DNA from: Zopfochytrium polystomum
Lineage: Eukaryota > Chytridiomycota > Chytridiomycetes > Chytridiales > Chytridiaceae
Direction of reading: 5' to 3'
DNA: 64,000 nucleotides
Assembly: GCA_025765615.1 (NCBI GenBank)
Contig: JAIVFJ010000161.1
Span: forward strand, 62,001 to 126,000
Shown: one piece after another, positions 34,184-44,189 of the stretch
Layout: the number at the start of each line of letters is the position of its first letter
How positions within the stretch are numbered: the stretch's first letter is position 1
Position numbers and translations under genes: made by a program
The notes under the pieces: generated by a model
Told to the model about the DNA's origin: nothing
The model's database searches: none
What the model saw: only the letters and a program-made list of their open reading frames with translations

Positions 34184-34772
34184 GGTTTGCGGCGAAGCGT
34201 TTCGAGAAGGTAGAATTGAAAAAAAAGACGTTCTATCCGTTCGTCAGTGCGCGGGTGGGTTGCCACGCTATACCCCCCCCGTATTAGAACAGCTTATTAC
34301 TGGCCAGGTTGCTATCGCCATATGGAACTTCATCCTCTATTATTTGTTTTTCCTCCCCCTTCATCACCCTTTATGCTTTCGGACCTCATAACTGCCAAAC
34401 AAGGCGTCTCATTCTTCTTTCCAACTTTGAGGCTGTGCTGCCTTACACCGCCTCGATAACCGGCGCCTACTTTTCGTCGCTTTTTTTTCGTGTTTAAAGG
34501 CGCCTTTTGCCTCTTTACTGGCTTCAGGTCGAATTCCTTCCTTTCTTCTTCGGGTGAAGTTGTTCGGCGAGGGGGTTCCCGGCTGAGAAGAACCAAAATT
34601 CGCGGGCGGCTAGCGGTTGTTAAGGAAAATGGAACTCGCTAATCTTGCAAGAATGTTTATACAGTATTGTGGGCGGTCCATTCTGCACTGCAAAACGCTC
34701 TGCACTGCGTTTGGAAGTGCGTACACAAAACCCTGCTGTCGACGCACGGCCAACGCACCCCCTCTCCCCAAT
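34184..34772. other. Convergent intergenic region
   Basis: 589 bp between the 3' ends of the SUR7-like (plus) and the glycosyltransferase-fusion (minus) genes. No coding sequence is seen. T-rich stretches near 34340-34500 probably serve transcript termination. Confidence 0.5.
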
Positions 34773-35816
34773 TCATACTCCGCCGCCGCCGCCAGTGGCA
34801 ACGGCCAGCTGGTCTCTGTCGACCATGGTCGGGCGCCGGCGGTAGAGATGGATCCTGTCGAGGACGATGCGGACGGCGTCCTCTGGGCTCGCGGCGGCAA
34901 AGACGCAGTCCTCGTCGCGCAGGCGGCGCACCGTCTCGGGCTCCTCCCCGCCGTCGACGGCGGCGACCGATCCGCCGCCGCCCTTGATTCGCTCACGCGC
35001 GTCCATTCGCCGGCCCGCCACCTCGTCGGCGACGCCGCCCGTGCCAACCGCCGCGACCACCAGCCGCCGCTTCGACCACGCCAGGGCCACCTCCGACGCG
35101 GTCCCGGCGCCGCCGCCGACCGCGACGACGGCGTCCGAGTTCGCGACGAGCGCGTTGCGCGCGTCGCCGAGCTGCGTCGCGATCGCAACGTCCACGAACG
35201 GGTTTGCGCCGCGCGGGTCCGCGCCGGGGAGGATGCCGACCGTCGCCGGGTGGAGGTGGCGGCGCGCGGCAGACTTTGCGCCGCGGCACGCCTCGAGCAT
35301 CACCCCGCCGCGCCCGCCCGTCACGACGACGAGCCCGGCCTCGGCCGCCAGCCGCCCGAACGCGCGGCTCCACGCCGCCGCCGCCGCGCCCCCTGCGCCC
35401 GCCGGGATCGCGTTGTACCCGACCACGGCGACGCTGCACCGCGCCTGCGCGTACGCCGGCATCTGCGTGATGCGCACGACGTTGGCCTCCCGCCGCGCGA
35501 CCAGCGACGCCGTTCGATGCCGCGCCGCCGCCGTCCCCGCCCGCTCCACCGGCTGAGACGGGTGGTACACGTACGTTGCAAAGTCGAGGACCGCCCGGAC
35601 CCGCGCTGTTTCGGCCATCGGGATCATGAAGGCCCAGTCGCATCCGAAGTCCCAGTAGGAGCCACCGGCCGCTTCGTCACGCAGGTCGTCGTCCTCGATG
35701 CGCAGAAAAAGCTCCCGTCGAAAGACGCGCAGATGCGTCCACACGTTTCCGCCACCACGGAGCTGCCTTGCGTCGTCGAATTGAACTGGAAGGAACTCTG
35801 GGTGGTTCGATTGTAC

Positions 35817-35863
<47 letters not shown>

Positions 35864-38800
35864 TGCGTGCGAGTGAGCAAATACAGTCATCATTGGAGGT
35901 GCTTGATGTGCGGACCCTCGAGAAAGAACATGAGACAGCCTTACCTCCGTCCTCACTGCGCAGCACCTTGTCTGTGCGCACCATGCCCCCGACCGCCAAC
36001 TGCAGGCCTGGCACGCTCCTAAACTTGCTCCAAACTTTTCGAAACACGTCCGGCCCCGCCAGCTCGTCGTCCAGGTCGACGGTCGCAATCAACGCGTCGG
36101 GGCTGGCGACAAAGTCGCGGATCGCCATCGCCGTGTTGCGCAGCGAGCGCAGCCGCCCAAACGTGCGCACCACGGAGAAGCGCGGATCGTGCTCGCACAG
36201 CTCCTCGACGAATTCTCCGGCGGCGAAAGCAGCCCGACGCGGCGTTTGGCCGCGTCCCTCACCGCTGCCGCCAACAGTGTCATCGGTTCCATCGCCCGCT
36301 TGAAGGCTACCGTTGGCGGCGCTATATTCGTCGTCGTCGTCGTCGTCGTATCCGTCGTCAATCACAATTACGGCTCCCCACCGCACCGCGCCGCCGCCGT
36401 CGCTCTGCGCCTGCAAGCTCCGCACGCACCGCCAGAGCGCCCCCAGGGACAGCGTCGGGCCGCCGCCGACGCACACAAACACGAACGGCTCGGTGCGGCG
36501 CGCGGGCCCGCTCCACTCGCGCACGTGCAGCGCAGCGTCCAGGTGCACTCGCCCCAGGCAGTGCGACGGCGCCGCCGCCGCCCCGTACCGCTCAACCAGC
36601 CACCGCACCACTCGGTACGCACCCGGCTCGCTGCCCTCCGCCTGCTCCGTCGCGCCGTTCTTGAGCGCGTTGTCCGGGTGCAAGTAGCACACCGGCCCTC
36701 CTGTCGCGCTCCCCGATGATCGGTACGACCGCCATCGGCGCCTCCGCTCTGGTGGAGGTGGTGGTGGTGGTGGCTGGTGCTGTTGGTGGGGAGCGGTGAG
36801 GGCGTTGGGGCAGCCATCAGAGATGCTGCTTGTGGTATTTACAGCGTCCATCGAAAACAGGTGATCCAGCACGCGATACCAGCCTCGCTTGAATTTTCCA
36901 GTCGCAGGGTTATACTCGTCGCCGGTGTAAATAGAGCGGGCTTCGTCGACGAGACGGCGCCTGTGGATAAAGCAGCCGCGTGACTCAACGCGGAAGGGTA
37001 ATCCGGCGGCCCTGTCGGCCCAGCTGAAGGTATCAGGTCGACGCCACATTGCAGATGAACCTCGCTGTTGAAACGGACCCAGAGCTAGCGTTAGGGCGGA
37101 CGGGTCCTGCTCAAACAACATCTCCGCCTGCGCAATATAGTCAAAAGCGTGCACCGGCCCCCCGTCGTAGGCGTCGCCCAGGGCCTTCCGGGGCGATCCC
37201 GCCGGCCGGTCGACCATGATGTCGAGATCGACCTGCAAAACAATGTCGGCGTCCGTGCACGCGTCAATTCCTTCGAAAAAGGCCGTGACGGGAATACCAG
37301 TCTCTGCGTGGGTTGCGCCGGCAGACGGCGGCGCCGCGGCGGCCTGCCCGACGTCGAACCATCTATGGAAGCACGGGGTCGGGTCCGCGCTGGCGCGTAC
37401 GATCCGATCGATCCAGCCGGCCGACTTGAGGCGGTCGAGCTCGCGCACGAGGCGCGGGTAGTCGCTGTCGCGGTACTTGCGGACGTGGACGTCCCGGATA
37501 GAGTCGACGAGGACCACTCTTTCATGGAAAGGGCGCGGGTACCGGTCTAGCTGACGAATGAGGTGCGGGATGCATGTCTGCACCTCGGACGCCTCCATCG
37601 CGCACGTTTTGATGAGCAACGAGACCCGTTGCCGTTGCAGGTGCGGTCCATGCAACGGTTGCGCACCGAAAAGGACCATGGGTCGGAGGCAAAGTATCAT
37701 GATGTCTGACTCAACGATGAGGTCGTCCCAACGGACTTGAGGGAGGTGGACTGTGTCTATCAGTGCAAACCCCGCAGAGGAGCATAGCCGCTCAATTGAC
37801 AAAAGCGATTTCGCGTTGCTGGTAAAAAAAGGATTTGATACCGCCTTGAAGAAGATTCCTGGATCTGACAGCATTCCGCGAAAGCGATGAAGGTCCGCTT
37901 GGTCTAGTTGAAGATTTAACACGTCTACGACGCAATCGTAGGTGACAGGACAATTACGGGATGCCATCACACCAGGTTGATCCGTTGAATACGCTGCCGC
38001 AAGGCAGTCCACCAAGGCCTGCGGTGCGGACGCTACGTGAATTCCTCGGAGAGTGATATGCCTGGGGAAATAATCGATCAAGAAGTTCGAGATCAGATCA
38101 GTAAGCTTCTTGTCACGATGTTGTTGGTCGTCTTCGGTCAAAAGGATCTCGTATCCTTTCACCTCCGGCAGCAACAAGTCGTTACGGACAAGCCTGAGAA
38201 GGCGCTGGACCGATGAGGGTGGGGCCTTGAAATATCTCCACATCAGAAACAGCTTCCTTGCCATAATGTCGTGTTCCGATTCGCTCCACGGCCCCATGTC
38301 GATACCGACGTCAATACACACGATAGCCGACTGTATGCCACCTGCTGAGATAATCACGAGGTTGGAGGGAGAGATATTGCTCAGGCTTAAACACCCGTCT
38401 TTGCAGCTCTGAAGAAATTTCTGCAAAAGCTTTCCCGAGGGCCGTGGCGCTGTTGGGTCGCTCGCACACTGCAGCCACGTCTTGCCGTCCTCGTAATTGC
38501 GCACTAAGATTGGCGTGGATGTCTTTTCGGAAAAGTAAATTGCTTCAGCAGGGCCTATGCAGCTGTACGAGCCTGCGGCTCGCTGCTGTACGTGGCGCTG
38601 AAAAAGTCCCATGACCATCTTTGAAGCGAAGGAAGCGCGATCTACAATGGCGTCCAAGACTTTGACCACCTAATGGGGGATCGAGGTGTGTGTTCTTTTA
38701 AATAGATTGCGAAGCGACTCTGTCTTCAAACCCAAACCTTGGCCGACGGCGACGGAGATAACAGACCCCTTGAGTTGTCGCACAGAAATGAAACTGCCTC

Positions 38801-39883
38801 CCCACCAACCCCGAGCACCTTGACGCTGTCGAAGCGAGATAAGACGTGGTGCGCGTAGTTGCGGCAGCGCTGCGCGCGGAATCCCGCAAGAAGCTGGCCC
38901 AGGACTGGCGAAAGAGGCGTTGGGGGCGACAGCTGGTCCGGGCTTGAATCGAAGGAAACTTCTGCGTGGAAACTAAAGACGACGTGATTCAAATGTTGGG
39001 GTTGCATTAGCGGAAACAAGTGAACGCACAAGAGCGATAGTGGTTGAGGTTATTCCCCACGTTGCAGCCCGCTCGCCGACCTTGAGTCTCCAAAGGAAAT
39101 CTCCGCGCTGCAGGAAGTCTCGCCCATATTCCGCGCATGCGCACAGAAACCTGCGATCGAGTTAAAGCGCGCGGCGCGGTCTGACGTCATCTCGTGTGAG
39201 TCTGCGGATGGCGACCGTCTTAGAACGACAAGGAGCGTTTCGGCGTAGATGGGATGGCGGCGAGGGAACTTGCGCACCTCGCCAGCAGCAAGCCGCAGCA
39301 TTGTTTCCATTGCGACCCTCTGGTCCAGATGCGCTTCGTCTGTCGCGTCCGCTGCTACTGCTAGATGGCGCGGGAGGACACGGCACGCACGCATGCCGTG
39401 GAACAGTGTGGTCGTGGGAGTTGCGGGCGTCGCCGCGATCTTGGCGCCGTGGTCGTGGTCGTCGTCCGCCTGGTCGTTGTCATCGTCTGCACAGTTGGGA
39501 TCGCAGTAGAGCAGGTCCAGAACGGAAGACGCGAACGCACTGTCCAGGTCCGCCAGAACGAGTCGGGCGGCCTCCTCGCTGTTTGGACCGCTGCTCTTAG
39601 CACTGGTGGTGGTGGTGAAGTCGACGATTCCCACGGTGGTCCAGGTCATGTGGACGGCGGTGGCGGCGGCGGCAGTGTCGCGGGTTGACGGCGGTGCTGT
39701 CGGAGGGTGGCCATGGGGAGGGAGCGTTCGTGGCGCAGCAGGGTCGACTGCCGCTCCAGACGGTGACGACGACGACGACGACGCCGACGGTACCAAATCA
39801 CGATCAGTAGTAGTGGTGGCCGCCGCCGCCGCCGCCGCCGCAGCAGCAGCCGCACTAGTAGTGGCTGCGTCGTCCATCATCAT
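34773..39883 (-). CDS. Giant fusion: kinase-like, methyltransferase-like, two glycosyltransferases, SLOG domain
   Basis: Exons 39883-39081, 38972-38738, 38669-35945 and 35785-34773 (phases 2, 0, 1) give 1591 residues. After a low-complexity N-terminus, residues about 320-470 resemble a protein-kinase fold: a Gly loop (VLGVGGEAVSFL), a following VVKV lysine, NISPSNLVI at the catalytic-loop position and CIDVG at the DFG position. Catalytic Asp appears replaced by Asn. Residues about 590-676 recall the C-terminal half of a class I methyltransferase (YDCVVDVLNLQL, then LCSSAGFALIDTVHLP). Residues about 695-880 look GT-A-like with DLDIM (about 827). Residues about 1074-1330 are a GT2 domain (WGAVIVIDDG, TVDLDDELAG). 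Residues about 1372-1540 form a TIGR00725/LOG-type Rossmann domain (VTGGRGGVMLEA, VGGGAGTASE). The kinase and methyltransferase calls are tentative. Exon 4 is preceded by a 159-bp CA-rich, stop-free intron. Confidence 0.7.
35821..35862. repeat. GT/CA dinucleotide tract inside intron
   Basis: 21 TG units lie inside the last intron of the glycosyltransferase-fusion gene, 35 bp upstream of its acceptor. If the intron were retained the tract would encode a His-Thr repeat in frame. Confidence 0.8.
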
Positions 39884-40234
39884 CCACGCAGGTTGTAATA
39901 ATTAATTTCTTGCCGTCGTCGCACGGATGGGTGGATGGCCCCGTCGATGGCCCGTCGATGGCCCTGTCGATGGCCCTGTCGATGGCCCCCAGCGCCCTCT
40001 CATTCCATCCCCCCCGTCTCATCATCATCATTTATTTGATTTGCTTCTGCTTTCTTCTGGAGGAACGAGGAGCGCAGGGGCCGCGTGCGTTCTTGCGTTG
40101 GTGCGTAGCTGCTCTCTTTGGGAAATATCAATCGCAACATCACTCCGTCGCATCAATCCATCGCAAGATTACCAGCGCATACTGTAATACCGCATTCATC
40201 CACATCGAGCACACACATACACACTCTCAGACTC
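39884..40234. promoter_or_regulatory. Bidirectional promoter of the two giant genes
   Basis: 351 bp separate the divergent start codons of the glycosyltransferase-fusion gene and the amidotransferase gene. It includes a minisatellite of about five 11-12-bp units of the form CGATGGCCCTGT at about 39932-39990, then T/C-rich DNA. The shared region suggests co-expression; no specific factor site is recognised. Confidence 0.6.
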
Positions 40235-43200
40235 ATGTGCGGCATCGTCGCTTGCCTCTGCCTCCCAGAAGCCGCCCCCAACCCCGAATCCTCCTCCCTC
40301 TCCTCCTCCTCTTCCTCCTCCTCACTCCCGCCGGCCTGCACCGAGCCCGCCGACCAAGTTCGAGCCGCCCTGACGCTCCTGGCGCACCGGGGTCCCGACG
40401 GTACCGGCGCGCTGGACCTCGTCGCGGGCCAAGACGTCGGCGACGACAACGACGCCGGCGGCGCGCACGCTCACGCCGCGCTCGGCGTCACCCGCCTCGC
40501 CGTCTCCGACGTCCGACCCGCCGTCGCGGACCTTCTTTCGACGCCTTTCTATGGCGAATACCCGACGCGAGGAAAGGGAACGTGCAACTTGGCCATGGTG
40601 TACAACGGAGAGATTTACAAGTGAGTGAGTGTGAATGTTTGCCTAATATTAACCGCACAATCGCCAGCCGCGAATCACTGCGCCACCAGCACTCTACGCA
40701 CGTCTCTCGCTGCGATACGGAAACGCTCTTTCGCCGACTCCTGGCGCTCGCGGCCGCAACAGCTGACGACGACAACGACAACAGCAACTGGAATGACGGA
40801 TTCTCGTCGCTGCTCTGCCGCCTGCAGGGAATGTTTGCGTTCGTCCTCGTCTTTCTGGACGCCCGGAACAACGCTGTGCGCGTCGTCGCCGCCAGAGACG
40901 CCATGGGCGTCAAGCCACTGTTTGTCGGCACCGGCACGCATTCGCATCGCGGAGCGCCGGCCCGCGTGCTCACGTTTGCGTCCGAGATGAAAGCCCTCCC
41001 GTCGTCGGCGTCGACCGTCCGCGAGGTCGACCCCGGGTCGTGGATGGAGGCGCGCTGGGGCGGCGGCGCAAGGGCCAAACTGCGCGTTCGCACGCGCCGG
41101 TGGTACCGCTGCGACTGGGACGCGCCCCCGCAGCGGGGGCCGGCGCTGGCCGACGCGGACCGCGGCGCCGTGCAGGCGCGGCTGCGCCAGCTGCTGGATG
41201 CGGCTGTCGGGACGCGGCTGATGATGGCCGACGTGGACGTCGGCGTGCTCTTGTCCGGCGGGCTGGACTCGAGCTTGGTCGCTGCCCTCGCGGCGAGGTG
41301 CCTCAGGGGCGTGGGCAGGCGGCTGAAGACGTTTACGATTGGCTTTGCTGCGAGGTGGAAGGACGACGATGACGCGTTAGGCGACCTGGAGGCCGCGAGG
41401 CTCGTCGCTGCGCATATTGGAAGCGACCACACGGAATGGGTGTTTGACGAGGCGGAGGGCATTAAAGTCCTGCCCGAGGTCGTCAAGTGCCTGGTAGGAG
41501 CAGGGAACCGGGGACCTAATACCTTTTTCAACCGTGAAGCGACGACGGCGGAAATAGGTGAAACTCACAGCGAACTAAAACATTTCCCCAACAGGAAACC
41601 GATAACGTCCCGACCGTTCGCGCCGCAGTCCTCCTTTACCTATTGTCGCGGCGCATCAAGACCACCACAAGCGTCAAAGTGCTTCTCTGCGGAGAAGGCG
41701 CCGACGAGCTTTTCGCCGGCTACTCGCTCTTTGCAAAGTACGACCGCGACCACGTCCTCGAGTTCACCGAGGAACTGCACCGCCGTGTCCGGTACGTGTA
41801 CACGTGCGAGCTCCTCCGCGTTGACCGCTGCACCTCTGCGTTTGGCCTGGAGGGGCGCGTCCCGTTCCTCGACACGGCGGTGGTCGAGTGGGCCATGTGC
41901 GGGGTGCTTCCCGAGTGGAAGATGCATGCCGCCGTCGCGTTTGATGCGGACGCCGCAGGGGCGGCAGCGCCGGAAAAGGCGTTTCTCCGTGAGACGTTTT
42001 CAGGGTCGGGACTGCTGCCCGACGCCGTGCTGTACCGCCCAAAAGCGCAGTTCGCTACCGGCGTCGGCGGCGGTTGGACGGCGGCGCTGACAGGCCACGC
42101 CGCCGCCGAGGCAGCGTCAACGGACGAAGCTGGGCTGTACCGCGCGCTCCTCGACGCTGCCTTTGACAACCCCCCGCGCGCGCACGCCATCCGCGGTGCG
42201 CTGGCCGCCCGCTCGGCGCTCCGCAAGACTGTCTGCGGCGCCGCCCTCTCGCGCGCGGATGCGCGCGCGTACCTCTCGGATACGCTTCGTCTCTGCCCCG
42301 CGATGGTCGCCGCCGCACTCGGCGACGGCGGTGGCGGCGACGGTAACACTGGCGCGGCCGCCGGGACAGCGACTACTACGCGGTCGACGCGCGCGGTCCT
42401 CGACGCCGTGGCGGCGGCGACCCTAGCGCGCGTGCCGTTCCACAACCTGACGCTGCTGGCCCGCACGCCACGAGCGCCGCCCTCATTCCGCGACATCCGC
42501 GATGACACCCTGGCCGCCACGGGCGGGCCGTGCGCCGTCCTCAATACGTTTACTGCCTGGCTCCTCGCCCGCTTCGCCGCCGCAGGTGGCCTCGCCGGAC
42601 TTCGCGCCGTTCGCCTCGTCGCCGCCACCGTCGCCGCCGCCGCCGCCTCGTCCCCACGCGTCGGCGCGCACGTGGCCGTCGTGGTTGTCGTCGGGGACGC
42701 GGGCGACGACGATGACGACGATGGAGAAGTCTACGGTGACGGCGGCGTCCTCGAGGACAGACTGTGCTTTGTCGACGTCGGCAACGGCAAGCCGTACGCC
42801 GCCGCCGCGCCCGTGCCCCTCGCGTCGTGCGCGTCGTCGTCGTCATCGTCACCGCCGCCGCGGAGCGACTGCGGACTCGTGTGGCGGCTGCACCGCGTGG
42901 ACGCCGCCGTCGTCGCCGTGCAGCACAGGCACAACGGGGAGTGGGTGGGTTGGTTGTTGGGGCGGGAGTTGGGGTGCGAACCTCTGAAGAATACCTTCCC
43001 GCGCGTTCTGTTTGGGCTCACGCACCCCTCCTCCCCCTGCCCCCTCCCTCCCTTGCACTCTCTCCCGCAAACAACAAAACAACAAAAAAAAAAAAAATGT
43101 AAAAATAAGAGGACCGCGCTGACGTTTGCGCCTTCGGCCGCCGTGCCGTACTCCGCGTTCCTGCCGTCCATCCGTCGATCCCGCACCGAGCCAGGGTACA

Positions 43201-43607
43201 ACCCGTTCCTGCTCGGTCTGCGGGTCGTGCGGTTCCCGGCCCTGGCGGCGACGGCGACGGCTGGGGCGGCGGCGGCGGGAGAGTACGCGCCCCCGCTCCG
43301 GTGCGTCGTGCGCGATCGGCGGATGACGGTGGCGGTTGCTGGTGCCGCGCGACGGAAAGGGCGGCGGGAGGACGGCGACTCGGTGGAGGAGGAAGTGGAG
43401 GACGAGGTCGTGGAGGAGGTGGTGGTGGAGGAGGCCCAGGAGCCCGCGGCGGTGGAGGCGTTTGTGCGGAGGTGGTTTGCGGACTGCCCGGGCGTCGTCG
43501 AGGCCGTGGGGCCGGCGGTGGGGTGTGTGGAGGAGTATTTGTTTCCCGCCGCCCTGCCTTGGGAGTCTTGTGCGAGAGGAGGTGGGGAGAAGGAGGGGGG
43601 GTGTTGA
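40235..43607 (+). CDS. Asparagine-synthetase-type amidotransferase fused to NAT-like acyltransferase
   Basis: Exons 40235-40620, 40668-41493, 41595-42944 and 43110-43607 (phases 2, 0, 0) give 1019 residues. The start MCGIV supplies the N-terminal nucleophile Cys2 of a class II glutaminase, with HRGPDGTG and YNGEIYN (across intron 1). The synthetase domain has the PP-loop LLSGGLDSS (about 321) and LLCGEGADELFAGY, plus a late FGLEGRVPFLD. Both halves look catalytically complete. From about residue 615 the text becomes arylamine N-acetyltransferase-like: DARAYLSDTL, ARVPFHNLTLL, then GGPCAVLNTFTAWLL (Cys near 715), GAHVAVVVVV (His near 762) and CFVDVGNGKP (Asp near 796), the expected C-H-D triad. 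An acidic insertion separates His and Asp. A fusion of these two enzymes is not familiar to me. It shares a promoter region with the glycosyltransferase fusion. Confidence 0.82.
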
Positions 43608-44189
43608 GTGGTGAGTAGGCGGGCGTAGGCAGCGGAGTGAGAGTGGAAGAAGGGGAACTGTTGTGGCTGTTGTTGCTGTTCTCGTTGAAGTTGTTGTGTG
43701 TTGTCGCACACTCGTGGCACTGATTCCTCGCCCGCAATCGTTGTCGAAACAACAAGCAGTTGTTGTTCCCCCTCCGCCCGTTTGGTCTGCTGGGAATGCG
43801 CGTTAATTAAATTTTAAGAAAACGTCAACGACAGGAAGTTGAACGGTAGACTCTCTAATTGGGACGCCGGGAAAAAAAAGAAGAAAAAAAAAAAAACAAT
43901 GCGAAATCAATCGTTACCAACACCCACTGCAAAATTCGATCACCCATTGTATTCTATCACACCGCTTCACCTCATCGCACCTTCTGACTCCCAACACCCA
44001 CCGCAGATAATGCACAGCAAGACAACCACCGAGTTAAAAAAAAAAAAAAAAAAACTATCTGCCCAAGCAAGGTCTGTCAACTGTTTTTACTTCGCTTCCG
44101 GTAATAATCTACTCAGTAGAAATGCAGCATGGAGGACTTGACGCTGCGTAGAAATCAATGAAAACGATACACCTTAAAGACCACATGTG
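43608..44189. other. Intergenic region
   Basis: No gene is seen. It is AT-richer than the preceding gene, with A runs near 43870-43896 and 44036-44055. It leads into the piggyBac relic. Confidence 0.5.

Noticed and set aside
34617..35876. 419-residue plus-strand frame
   Set aside because: Antisense shadow of the SLOG part of the glycosyltransferase-fusion gene; Arg/Pro/Ala-rich as expected from GC-rich complementary DNA.
38738..38972. Active protein kinase in the N-terminal part of the glycosyltransferase fusion
   Set aside because: The catalytic Asp position reads as Asn and the DFG position as DVG; at best a pseudokinase-like fold.
40235..43607. Lasso-peptide-type synthetase, because an AsnB homologue is fused to a Cys-His-Asp enzyme
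   Set aside because: The second domain reads as NAT-like, not as the lasso leader protease, and no precursor peptide gene was seen nearby.
42731..43755. Large minus frames opposite the NAT-like domain
   Set aside because: Shadows of a very GC-rich coding region; the plus strand has the catalytic motifs.
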